Assembly: GCA_021162905.1 (NCBI GenBank)
Contig: JAGGXT010000143.1
Span: 1 to 12,943 of the forward strand
DNA from: Candidatus Odinarchaeota archaeon
GTDB taxonomy: Archaea; Asgardarchaeota; JAGGXT01
Length of the DNA stretch: 12,943 bases
Reading direction: 5' to 3'
Below the pieces are notes generated by a model. That model was not told where the DNA came from. It saw only the letters and a list, made by a program, of their open reading frames with translations, and made no database searches. Shown in pieces: positions 6,582 to 12,930 of this stretch (the stretch's first letter is position 1; every line of letters begins with the position of its first letter). Both the position numbers and the translations under genes were made by a program.

Positions 6582-7346
6582 ATGTTTCCAAAGGTCCATA
6601 TGTTTCCTGATAAAATCGGATGGAAAGCCCTAGGAATATCTTCTCCAGAAGATGTCGGAAAATTTGCCCTGGTTCCTGGTGATCCAAAAAGAGTAGAGAA
6701 AATCATACAAAATCTTAACGATGTAGCTAAATTGGGGGAAGTAAGAGAACATGTCGCCTATATAGGATATTACAATGACATAAAAATAACTGTGGTTTCA
6801 TCTGGCATGGGGACCCCTAATGCCGCTCTCACTGTAGAAGGTCTCCATATAGCTGGTGTGAAAATAATTATCAGAGTTGGTACAGCAGGCGCTTTACAAA
6901 AGGAAATTAATATAGGAGACCTAATAATCCCAATAGCAGCAATTAGAGGGGATGGTGTCACAAGGGAATATGTCCCATATAAATACCCTGCCGTTGCAGA
7001 CATAGACGTCGTAAATGCACTATACGATGCTTCAAAAAATTACAATATTCCAGTGCATCGTGGCATCGTATGGACGCATGATGCATTATTCATGGAATCT
7101 AGAAAACGTGTGGAGTTTTGGAGTAAAACTGGTGCATTAGGAACTGAAATGGAATGCTCCGCAATATTCACAGTTGCTCGACTTAGAGGAATAAAAGCTG
7201 GGGCTATACTGGCCGTCGATGGCAATTTAATGAGAGGAGAGCAATTTAGTGGTCACGGAAGTGAAAAGTTAAATGAGTCAATAAACGCGGAAATAAAGAT
7301 TGCTCTTGATGCTGTAGTATCCCTTGCTAAGAATATAGAAAAATAA
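6582..7346 (+). CDS. Nucleoside phosphorylase, PNP/UDP family 1, uridine-phosphorylase-like
   Basis: This enzyme cleaves a nucleoside with phosphate to the free base and pentose-1-phosphate. The 254-residue length fits the hexameric PNP/UDP family. Motifs present are the phosphate/ribose site GDPKR (33-37), GMGTPNAAL (75-83), RVGTAG (98-103) and the ribose-binding EMEC (189-192). RGDG and YPAVADID (135-142) resemble uridine phosphorylases more than DeoD. Purine enzymes and archaeal MTA phosphorylases have Ser-Asp as general acid after EMEC; by alignment this protein reads Asp213-Gly214, so that Asp is shifted or lost. This favours a pyrimidine or unusual base, but the clear FYxGQxR uracil motif is also absent. 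ATG 6582 is chosen because GGTGA (6571-6575) is 6 bases upstream. Its product would be a substrate type for the two MtnA-like proteins encoded just upstream. Confidence 0.88.
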   Translation: MFPKVHMFPDKIGWKALGISSPEDVGKFALVPGDPKRVEKIIQNLNDVAKLGEVREHVAYIGYYNDIKITVVSSGMGTPNAALTVEGLHIAGVKIIIRVGTAGALQKEINIGDLIIPIAAIRGDGVTREYVPYKYPAVADIDVVNALYDASKNYNIPVHRGIVWTHDALFMESRKRVEFWSKTGALGTEMECSAIFTVARLRGIKAGAILAVDGNLMRGEQFSGHGSEKLNESINAEIKIALDAVVSLAKNIEK

Positions 7347-7348
7347 CA

Positions 7349-7375
7349 TTATTTCTTTTTATTATTCATTCTTTA
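7349..7375 (+). terminator. T-rich tract between convergent operons
   Basis: Directly after the phosphorylase stop codon the plus strand has T-runs (TTATTTCTTTTTATTATTCATTCTTT). They overlap the end of the convergent minus-strand gene that stops at 7362, so the two operons share only about 15 non-coding bases. Termination of the plus-strand operon must occur within, or run into, the opposing gene. Confidence 0.4.
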
Positions 7376-7997
7376 TGATATTTCCGCAATATGCACAACA
7401 TATAGGCATGCTGAAAAATTCTGCACCGCAATTAGGGCATCTTAAAATTATGAGCTTTTCACTTTTTTCTTCTCTCTTTGACATTCTTTCTTTCATCTTT
7501 CTAATCAATCGCATACTAAAAATACTGGGAATTGTTGATGCATAGAATACTATCACACTTAAAATAAATTTTTTCACCGAAATCATATAAACCCCATAGT
7601 AAACCACTCTATCACTTGATACTGCAAATAAATCAACAGTTAGTACAATTAGTAAATTAACGTTCAACAATATGAATTCTCCTACTATTAGAAGAACCCC
7701 CACAAGAACGCCCGCAAGGGTTCCACATGAAAAACATTCATGAGAATTGCTCAAAAATATACCCACTATCGCACCAGAAAATAATATCATAAACACTGGT
7801 AAGACTAATGGTCTAAGCATCAGTAGCATAGGAAGAGTAACAATTACCTCTAACACCGAATAGAAGCCTACTAAAATTCCAAACTTTGAATATAAGGGAT
7901 AGCATAAACTCGCATAACTCCATAAGAATATATACGTTAAAAAGACTAAAAGGGCAATTTGCAGGAGAGCACATATAAGCACTCTATACCTTCCCAT
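7362..7997 (-). CDS. Multi-helix membrane protein with C-terminal zinc ribbon, possible S-like partner
   Basis: I do not recognise a named family. Of the 211 residues, about 1-160 are largely hydrophobic with five or six predicted helices (roughly 8-27, 41-62, 65-83, 93-122 and 140-160). A basic, charged linker follows (about 163-181), then a zinc ribbon with two CxxCG knuckles: CPNCG (187-191) and CAYCG (201-205). Cys87 and Cys90 in a loop (HECFSCG) form another CxxC. The ATG has GGTGA at 8004-8008 just upstream, overlapping the stop codon of ecfT, so the gene is the third of the fused-ATPase operon. Length and helix number up to the ribbon match an ECF S component, but I see no family signature, so this role rests on position. 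The ribbon may bind a regulator, nucleic acid or the ATPases. Confidence 0.7.
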   Translation of the reverse strand: MGRYRVLICALLQIALLVFLTYIFLWSYASLCYPLYSKFGILVGFYSVLEVIVTLPMLLMLRPLVLPVFMILFSGAIVGIFLSNSHECFSCGTLAGVLVGVLLIVGEFILLNVNLLIVLTVDLFAVSSDRVVYYGVYMISVKKFILSVIVFYASTIPSIFSMRLIRKMKERMSKREEKSEKLIILRCPNCGAEFFSMPICCAYCGNIIKNE

Positions 7998-8003
7998 AAT
8001 AAT

Positions 8004-8825
8004 TCACCAATTGATGATAAATACTTGCATTATGAACTTGTACCCATAAATATGTATCAACAAAAATAATAAGGTAAAACCTACAGCCGCTAGGATTAAA
8101 ATCGTATCCTTAAATTCAGCCTTTATCGGATAAAGAAATCTACGCCTCCTTCTAAATCTTTCCTCCCGATTCCTGATAGCCATATTTATCTCATGCCATC
8201 TTACAACGATCCATTTTAATAAAGTAATTAGCATAATAAAATGCCTTCTAACCCTCAAAAAATCAAAATGTCCCTTATCACTATAACTTTTATTTATAAG
8301 AGATACTCTCTTTACCTCGCTGTAAAACTCTTGAAATAATCTGAATCCTATTGTAACCAGATTAACAACCACTAGGGGGATCCCTATTCTCATTAGCGTA
8401 ATTTCTAAATCCTCAATCTTCGTAACTGAGAGAAAGAGCATGATCGAAAAAATAATTATAGTGGTCCTCAAAGCAACAATCAAAGCAAATATAAACTCCT
8501 CATAATAAATTCTAAGCACTGTTCCTCTCAGAAAAGGAAGACCTAATACAATAATCTCCACCCTACCATTCGGTATCAGAATGAGCAAAATTACTATCGA
8601 TATAAAAAGCTTTACTAATTCCCCCATTCTGAAACGTAAATAGCTAAATATCCCCTCTAACCTTAAAAACAAAACCTCAGACGAGAGCAATATCACTAAC
8701 CACATAGGATTACTAAATATAAAAACCCACAATATTATACATAACAGCCAAATAAACTTAGCACGCGGATCCATTCTATGAAATATTGTTTCCTTTTCGT
8801 ATATGAAAAAAGAAAACGATTTCAC
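8004..8825 (-). CDS. Divergent ECF-type transmembrane (T) component
   Basis: This is a second EcfT-like protein, 273 residues. The N-terminus carries the family motif HRMDPRAKF (about 16-24), nearly the same as in the plus-strand EcfT, followed by hydrophobic helices and a cytosolic region of charged helices. The two coupling motifs, normally Ala/Ser-Arg-Gly, are changed: by alignment the first reads DKG (183-185) and the second IRN (217-219), followed by a very basic run EERFRRRRRF (221-230). I chose GTG 8825 over TTG 8831 because AGGAGG upstream is 8 bases from the GTG but only 2 from the TTG, and because GTG gives the common 4-base GTGA overlap with the upstream ATPase stop. It should pair with the fused ATPase; whether it still moves a substrate is unclear. 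Confidence 0.85.
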   Translation of the reverse strand: MKSFSFFIYEKETIFHRMDPRAKFIWLLCIILWVFIFSNPMWLVILLSSEVLFLRLEGIFSYLRFRMGELVKLFISIVILLILIPNGRVEIIVLGLPFLRGTVLRIYYEEFIFALIVALRTTIIIFSIMLFLSVTKIEDLEITLMRIGIPLVVVNLVTIGFRLFQEFYSEVKRVSLINKSYSDKGHFDFLRVRRHFIMLITLLKWIVVRWHEINMAIRNREERFRRRRRFLYPIKAEFKDTILILAAVGFTLLFLLIHIYGYKFIMQVFIINW

Positions 8826-10492
8826 ACCCAAATCCTCCTAAAATAATTCACTGCCTCATCTACTGAAAGAAAACATTTGCCAAATGCTCTTAATGAAAAA
8901 AACGTAATTTGAGGTGCAGTTAAGTTCAACTCTTTAAGAGTATCAAAACGAGAAAAGATAACCTCAGGCGGTCCATCCATAAAAATTCTACCATCATGTA
9001 AAACTATTACTCGCGTTGCATATTCCGCCGCTAGCCACATTTCATTTGTGGAAAAAATCAAGATTCCCTCTTGCCCTGTGCATCTTACCCTTAGAAAATT
9101 CATAATCCTCTTAATCTCACTATGCATGAGCCCTACCATCGGTTCGTCAATTATCACAATGTCTGGATCCCTAACAAGAGCCATTGCCAAAGCTACACGT
9201 TTCCTATCAGAAATTGTTAAATTGTCTATATCCTCGTCAGCCAACGCCAATATACCAAGCATATCCATAACATATCTAACCCTCTCCTCCTTTTTCTGCC
9301 TCGAAATGTTTAATCCCTCAAGAGCAAATAAAAGCATCTTCTTTACAGTCGTAAATAATAACTGCTCCCCTGGATCTTGAAAAACATATCCAATATAGCT
9401 CTTCTTATTAGAAGCATTAACGCAAAAGTAAACATCACCACGTCTTGGCTTAAGAAGCCCTCCCATTATCATGAGTAACGTACTCTTGCCAGAACCATTA
9501 CTCCCAATTACCGCAACAATCTCGCCTCCAGAAACTTGTAAATTTATATCTTTAAGTACAAAATCCCTTCTATCATAACTGTGCCAAACATTAGATAGCA
9601 TTATTATAGGATTGCTACTCTTCCTTGCCCCACTCTCTTTGTTCATTATACTAGCCCTTTCACCTAAAGAAACACTAGTACCAAATCTACTAAGTGCACC
9701 ATCAACAGAAACAGGATACGGTCCGCTTTGCCCAATTTTATAGAAAAACTCCGCAACTTGCGGCACTCTCAGACCCTTACTAGTGAAAAACTCTAAATCC
9801 CTCAACTCAATAGGCTCCTCGTCTAAAACAACAACTCCCTTGTCCAAAACAATAAGCCTATCAACATGCTCAACAATACCTTCAAGGTTCTTTCCCGTCA
9901 CTATCACCGTCGTGCCAAACTCTCTATTCATAAAATCCACTAATTCAAAAACCCTACACCTCCAAATTGGATCCAAATCAATAAATACATCATCCAAAAT
10001 CAAAACCCTAGGCTCCATCACTAACACAGACGCTAACGCTAAAAGCCTCCTCTGCCCAACACTTAACTCATAAACACTCTTCTTCCTAAGACCATAAAGC
10101 CCAACAGCTCTCAAATAATAAAAAACCCGCCTCTCTATTTCAGCCCTCTCTAACCCCCTTCCTTCCAAACCAAACGATGCCTCTAACTCCACTGTCGTCC
10201 TAAATAACATTCTTCCCAAATCCTGAAAAACCAGCCCAACCAAATCCCCCAGTAGAACTCCTCCTACCCTTACACCATCAACTAAAACGTCACCCTTAAA
10301 CTCATCAACATCCTCAACCCACGGCACTAATCCCTTAACCAAATGACAAATTGTGCTTTTCCCACAACCACTAGACCCCACCAACCCAACTCTCTCCCCC
10401 TCCCTAATATCAAAACTTACACCCCTAAGAACATAATCGTACCCCTTCCTATACCTAATCCACACATCCCTCAACGAAATTATCTTGCCCAT
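8822..10492 (-). CDS. Fused tandem ECF-type ATPase (EcfA1-EcfA2 in one chain), asymmetric active sites
   Basis: Two complete EcfA-type ABC domains lie in one 556-residue chain. Half 1: Walker A GSSGCGKST (39-47), Q90, signature LSVGQ (143-147), Walker B LILDD with Asp168 where Glu is expected, and Lys201 in place of the switch His. Half 2: Walker A GSNGSGKST (330-338), Q372, signature degenerated to LTISD (425-429), Walker B IIDE with Glu450 intact, D-loop GLM instead of GLD, and Asn483 in place of His. Both halves keep the EcfA C-terminal signature (VPQVAEF with PYPV; APQITFF), so half 1 matches EcfA1 and half 2 EcfA2. Since each ATP site pairs one Walker set with the other half's signature, one site is degenerate and one near-consensus. 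ATG 10492 directly follows an in-frame TGA; GGTGA abuts it and GGAG lies 12 bases upstream. Coding-strand C is extremely rare in the first half. Confidence 0.9.
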   Translation of the reverse strand: MGKIISLRDVWIRYRKGYDYVLRGVSFDIREGERVGLVGSSGCGKSTICHLVKGLVPWVEDVDEFKGDVLVDGVRVGGVLLGDLVGLVFQDLGRMLFRTTVELEASFGLEGRGLERAEIERRVFYYLRAVGLYGLRKKSVYELSVGQRRLLALASVLVMEPRVLILDDVFIDLDPIWRCRVFELVDFMNREFGTTVIVTGKNLEGIVEHVDRLIVLDKGVVVLDEEPIELRDLEFFTSKGLRVPQVAEFFYKIGQSGPYPVSVDGALSRFGTSVSLGERASIMNKESGARKSSNPIIMLSNVWHSYDRRDFVLKDINLQVSGGEIVAVIGSNGSGKSTLLMIMGGLLKPRRGDVYFCVNASNKKSYIGYVFQDPGEQLLFTTVKKMLLFALEGLNISRQKKEERVRYVMDMLGILALADEDIDNLTISDRKRVALAMALVRDPDIVIIDEPMVGLMHSEIKRIMNFLRVRCTGQEGILIFSTNEMWLAAEYATRVIVLHDGRIFMDGPPEVIFSRFDTLKELNLTAPQITFFSLRAFGKCFLSVDEAVNYFRRIWV

Positions 10493-10550
10493 TCACCAAA
10501 ACGACTCCTTACAACAAATACTCCTGATCAACCTTTCTTCTTAACACATA

Positions 10551-10571
10551 GTTATATAACAATTATTGTTA
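10551..10571 (-). promoter_or_regulatory. Palindromic TATA box with adjoining dyad for the fused-ATPase operon
   Basis: GTTATATAAC (10551-10560) is a perfect palindrome and a plausible TATA box, about 60 bases upstream of the ATG at 10492 on the minus strand. Fused to its BRE side is a second dyad, TAACAAT-T-ATTGTTA (10557-10571), sharing four bases with the first. A protein bound to this dyad would compete with TFB/TBP. The symmetry is exact in the sequence; its use as an operator is inference. Confidence 0.45.
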
Positions 10572-10821
10572 ACCCATGATACCCATCTAAACGATTATCT
10601 ACATGATTGATGCAATATCAGACCTTTAATAATTTTTAGAACATTTTTCCTCCTTTTTTGCATAAAGATTTCTTTTAATTATGCTGTGCCACAACCTAGA
10701 AACTAGTGACTTCTGAAAAACTAAAATATTGCTATAAGGAAAAGTAATTTTAGATGAATTCTGGATACTTGTATTACTGGTATTATTTCAACCATCACTT
10801 CACGTATAGTAAATCAGACTC

Positions 10822-10830
10822 TTATTATAA
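10822..10830 (+). promoter_or_regulatory. Candidate TATA box for the small membrane protein gene
   Basis: TTATTATAA lies 31 bases before the ATG at 10862. Initiation about 25 bases downstream would give a leader of only a few bases, so the message may be leaderless. This agrees with the lack of a clear ribosome-binding site there (only GAAGAG nearby). Confidence 0.3.
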
Positions 10831-10861
10831 TGAGAAGCAAAAGTAACAAAGATGAAGAGTC

Positions 10862-11164
10862 ATGTCTGCTAAGAGTGTATTCGCATCAATTATTGGTTTT
10901 GCCAGCATGGAGTTGTACTTATCTATAGAACTGGCACCACCACCGCCAGGGGAGCCGGCGCCGCCCATGTATTACTTTCTTTATATTATTGTTCCGTTAT
11001 ACGTCATTATCATTACTGTGCTATTTGTTCTGCCTATTCTCTGGTCGAAGATAAAGAAAAACCTCAAGAGAGGTCTTCTCATGATGATCCTAGTCATGTT
11101 AATATACTATGCAATGGCCACCGTATACCTGTACGTTAACTACAACATATTGTTCCTCCCATAA
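10862..11164 (+). CDS. Small orphan membrane protein with proline-rich loop
   Basis: I recognise no family. The 100-residue product begins with a weakly hydrophobic stretch (about 5-24), followed by a proline-rich loop APPPPGEPAPP (25-35), a strong transmembrane segment (about 37-61), a basic turn SKIKKNLKRG (62-71) and a second transmembrane segment (about 72-95) that runs nearly to the C-terminus. The basic turn between the two helices suggests both ends face outward with the turn in the cytoplasm. The proline loop is encoded by locally GC-rich DNA (about 10935-10970), unlike the surroundings. The gene stands alone between a divergent and a convergent neighbour, with only weak initiation signals. 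The coherent membrane topology supports a real gene, but it might be a chance reading frame. Confidence 0.55.
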   Translation: MSAKSVFASIIGFASMELYLSIELAPPPPGEPAPPMYYFLYIIVPLYVIIITVLFVLPILWSKIKKNLKRGLLMMILVMLIYYAMATVYLYVNYNILFLP

Positions 11165-11334
11165 ACAGCAATATGCATTAATTCAATACACGCTATCCGA
11201 TAAATTATATCGCTCCAAGCAAATCCAGATCCGGTCTATTCCAATTTCCTAAATCCCGTAATGCCCCGTAATTTCAATCATTTAAGAGAAAGGAAAAAAT
11301 ACCACATACTATCCGAATATAAGTTAACAACGTG

Positions 11335-12930
11335 TCATGCTGTAACTTTCAGAAGATATAGATAGTATGTTAGTAAAGTTGTTAATTTGAGACTTTCAGC
11401 AAGTATAATAATTTCAGATAAACCGTCGTTATCGAGATCCCTATAGATTACACCTCTGACTTCTATGTAACTATCTACGTACGTTCTACTAAGCTCAACT
11501 CCCTTACTGTTAAGAATTATTGTAAATGTACTAACTTTATCTGTTGAACCATACATTTTGCCCATTGTTGCAATTGCGACCACTTCCTTATGATTATCAC
11601 CATTAATATTCATCACTTCTATTGACGCCCAATCAACCGAAACTGACCTTTCTTTAAATACGTGAACATCATCACTAGCGTTTTGTGATAAAAATTCGTC
11701 TACGTCTACAGAATATGTGTGCAGCATGGTTCCATCTAGTGATGAAAGATAATACAATGTTGTATTAAATCCACCTACAAGCTCCGCAACCCCGTCATTG
11801 TCCAAATCACATATGGCTACAGGAAACATTAAAAGTCTTTTGCTCCATAGTATTTCTCCTGTCTTACCATTAATAACATAAACATTCTCGTCAGTCTCTA
11901 AAAGGATACCTACCTCGTCCTCTCTAATTGTAAAAAGCTGAAAGTTGTAAAAACCATTACTGGGTATATACACGTTCCAGAGAAGATTTGGTTTATCAGC
12001 TACGCTTATACATCCAATGCGGATGGTAGTTTGCTTTGTAGTTAAATTTGCATAAGAAATAGCAAAGAAAATATCATCCAACCCATCGTTGTCTACATCC
12101 ATTTTTTCAACCGCTAGATGAGTATAATCATTAATATCTTTAGGCAGAATGGGAAACTCCCAATATATCGTTCCATTTTCGAGCGAATAGCTTCGAAACA
12201 CATATGCATCGGCAACGACAACTTCTGTATTTAAGATAAAAAGTTCTGCTGATGGCGCGTCAGTAATGTTAATGCTACGAAGCCACATCACTGAACCAGT
12301 TTTACAGTCAATAGCAACCAGAAGTTTTTCAAAAAGAATAACCAGATCTAACACATTATCTTCGTTTATATCGACGGTTTTGTATTTGAAAATTCCGGGA
12401 ATTTCTGTTGTGTTTAATTCACTTATCCATAAAACTGCAGAACTGGGCCATGAGACGCATGTAAATTTGATAATATAATAAGTATTATTTTCTGAGGATG
12501 CCTTTGCTTTGTCCATAAAGATTAGTTCAAAAATACCATCCGAATCTATGTCAATCGCTTGAACGAGTAGGTGAGGTGAATAAGCCTTTCCGATATATTC
12601 AGAAATATTGAATGCTTTAATTAACCCTCCCGTAGAATTTAGAATCACTATCTTTTGAAAACGAGTTGTTTCCGTTACTATGTTCTCCAGAACTATAATC
12701 TCGCTATAGTCGTCACTATTTATATCCCCTACAAAAACTATGCTGGACCAACCTGGAAGGGTTCTCTGCCAATTTATTTGATAATTCAAATGTGATAAGG
12801 CAGCAGAATGATCAAAGACTTGAGAGTAAAGAGAAATTAATAGAAATATTAGAGAGCTTAAAACAAATACGATGATTCCTAGCGCAAAATATTTCCTCCG
12901 CCTAGAATATAATAATATACTAATTCTCAT
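11335..12930 (-). CDS. Membrane-anchored VCBS/FG-GAP repeat protein, probable surface beta-propeller
   Basis: Of 531 residues, a short basic cytoplasmic start (SRRRK, 9-13) and one transmembrane helix (about 15-37) anchor the protein. The rest appears extracellular and carries many N-x-S/T sequons. Seven calcium-loop motifs of the DxDxDG type, each followed by a hydrophobic strand, lie at about 69-79, 127-137, 187-197, 278-288, 375-385, 440-450 and 498-508. Spacing is 57-66 residues except for two gaps of 91 and 97, which hold degenerate blade-like strands (about 231-248 and 333-352). Segments such as TGSVMWLRS, NGTIYWEF and TGEILWSKR resemble PQQ-type propeller repeats. FG-GAP/VCBS proteins usually act in surface adhesion or ligand binding; no enzymatic residues are evident. 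The ATG at 12930 is the first available start, with AGG at 12943-12941 at the window edge, so upstream context is missing. Confidence 0.85.
   Translation of the reverse strand: MRISILLYSRRRKYFALGIIVFVLSSLIFLLISLYSQVFDHSAALSHLNYQINWQRTLPGWSSIVFVGDINSDDYSEIIVLENIVTETTRFQKIVILNSTGGLIKAFNISEYIGKAYSPHLLVQAIDIDSDGIFELIFMDKAKASSENNTYYIIKFTCVSWPSSAVLWISELNTTEIPGIFKYKTVDINEDNVLDLVILFEKLLVAIDCKTGSVMWLRSINITDAPSAELFILNTEVVVADAYVFRSYSLENGTIYWEFPILPKDINDYTHLAVEKMDVDNDGLDDIFFAISYANLTTKQTTIRIGCISVADKPNLLWNVYIPSNGFYNFQLFTIREDEVGILLETDENVYVINGKTGEILWSKRLLMFPVAICDLDNDGVAELVGGFNTTLYYLSSLDGTMLHTYSVDVDEFLSQNASDDVHVFKERSVSVDWASIEVMNINGDNHKEVVAIATMGKMYGSTDKVSTFTIILNSKGVELSRTYVDSYIEVRGVIYRDLDNDGLSEIIILAESLKLTTLLTYYLYLLKVTA

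Larger units (their letters stand above)
10493..10861. other. Intergenic region between divergent genes
   Basis: These 369 bases hold no coding region, tRNA or rRNA that I can support. They contain the minus-strand promoter/dyad at 10551-10571, a minus-strand GGAG (10505-10508), a pyrimidine-rich stretch around 10645-10662, a short inverted repeat CTAAAAT/ATTTTAG (10721-10727 and 10747-10753), and a TATA-like stretch TTATTATAA (10822-10830) before the plus-strand gene at 10862. A fast-evolving small RNA cannot be excluded from sequence alone. Confidence 0.5.

Noticed and set aside
8822..10492. The fused ATPase as a frameshift product, assembly error or pseudogene
   Set aside because: The frame is continuous, both halves have complete Walker A motifs and EcfA C-terminal signatures, and the linker is plausible. 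The substitutions are specific, not general decay.
10493..10497. GGTGA directly before the fused ATPase ATG as its ribosome-binding site
   Set aside because: There is no spacer between it and the ATG, so normal pairing is unlikely. GGAG at 10505-10508 is a better candidate despite its 12-base spacing.
10343..10579. Plus-strand open frame inside and upstream of the fused ATPase gene
   Set aside because: It is a shadow of the C-poor coding strand: low-complexity Pro/Thr/Asn composition without any motif.
10721..10753. CTAAAAT/ATTTTAG inverted repeat as a regulatory hairpin
   Set aside because: Seven AT-rich bases with a 19-base loop are expected by chance in this composition.
11165..11334. 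Possible small gene or RNA between the two convergent right-hand genes
   Set aside because: 170 bases with only a short direct repeat (CCCGTAAT at about 11254 and 11264); no open frame or stable structure was found.
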